A DNA stretch of 50,834 bases. Origin: Rubrimonas sp036770645. GTDB lineage: Bacteria; Pseudomonadota; Alphaproteobacteria; Rhodobacterales; Rhodobacteraceae. The notes under the pieces are model-generated. The model was not told the DNA's origin, ran no database searches, and worked only from the letters and a program-made list of their open reading frames with translations. The stretch covers positions 1-50,834 of the forward strand of contig DAIPIU010000015.1 of the NCBI GenBank assembly GCA_036770645.1, read 5' to 3'. The position numbers and the translations under genes were made by a program. Of this stretch, positions 50,326 through 50,834 are shown piece by piece (within the stretch, counting starts at the first letter, position 1; the number at the start of each line of letters is the position of its first letter).

Positions 50326-50343
50326 GCGCGTCGCGACGTGAAC

Positions 50344-50834
<491 letters not shown>

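Overview
The window comes from a very GC-rich alphaproteobacterium, most likely of the order Rhodobacterales. This rests on the alphaproteobacterial tuf-S10-spc-alpha ribosomal operon (adk follows secY, no rpsD at the end), a 43-aa aa3-type cytochrome c oxidase subunit IV beside pntA, an RpoHII-like sigma factor with an ECF-type promoter, and the aroK-aroB / xerD arrangement. No genus can be named from the sequence alone.

Layout. 1-3.8 kb, minus strand: the start of pntA, the small oxidase subunit, and a four-gene operon with start/stop overlaps (periplasmic rhodanese, YeeE/YedE sulfur transporter, 60-aa membrane protein, HSDL2-like SDR). 3.9-9.1 kb: CNNM/CBS protein, xerD, a 45-aa membrane protein, aroK-aroB on plus, and rpoH on minus. 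9.2-13.4 kb: cobU, a histidine phosphatase, gph, a lipoprotein and an acyl-CoA synthetase. 13.5-20.3 kb: tRNA-Arg(ACG), then the arsenite module, transcribed on minus as aioX-aioS-aioR-aioB-aioA. 20.5-30.2 kb: alaS, rpmG, a YbaY-META protein, parE, three lipoproteins, rnhB and truA. 30.5-36 kb: tRNA-Thr(GGT), a RibD_C reductase coupled to opgC, and a hybrid histidine kinase. 36-50.8 kb, minus: the translation operon from tuf (cut by the window end) to rplQ.

How the genes work together. The most distinctive system is a complete arsenite sensing and oxidation module. A periplasmic binding protein (AioX), a membrane kinase (AioS) and a response regulator (AioR) are linked by 4-nt overlaps and lie directly upstream of the Tat-exported Rieske subunit (AioB) and the molybdopterin subunit (AioA). 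Two features stand out. AioR has an intact receiver and Fis-type HTH, but its AAA+ core lacks the GAFTGA loop and Walker B acids needed for sigma-54 activation. Yet the aioB upstream region carries a GG-N10-GC element and a perfect 8-2-8 palindrome at an enhancer-like distance. The chemistry genes are standard; the regulatory logic may be unusual.

Other points are the sulfur operon, whose SDR has lost the expected catalytic Ser; a hybrid kinase with a periplasmic Cys pair and an eroded receiver pocket; two tandem paralogous lipoproteins behind parE; and several hairpins and promoters that divide the ribosomal operon, including a terminator between tuf and rpsJ and a strong promoter ahead of rpsM. 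No CRISPR array, insertion sequence, prophage or rRNA was seen.
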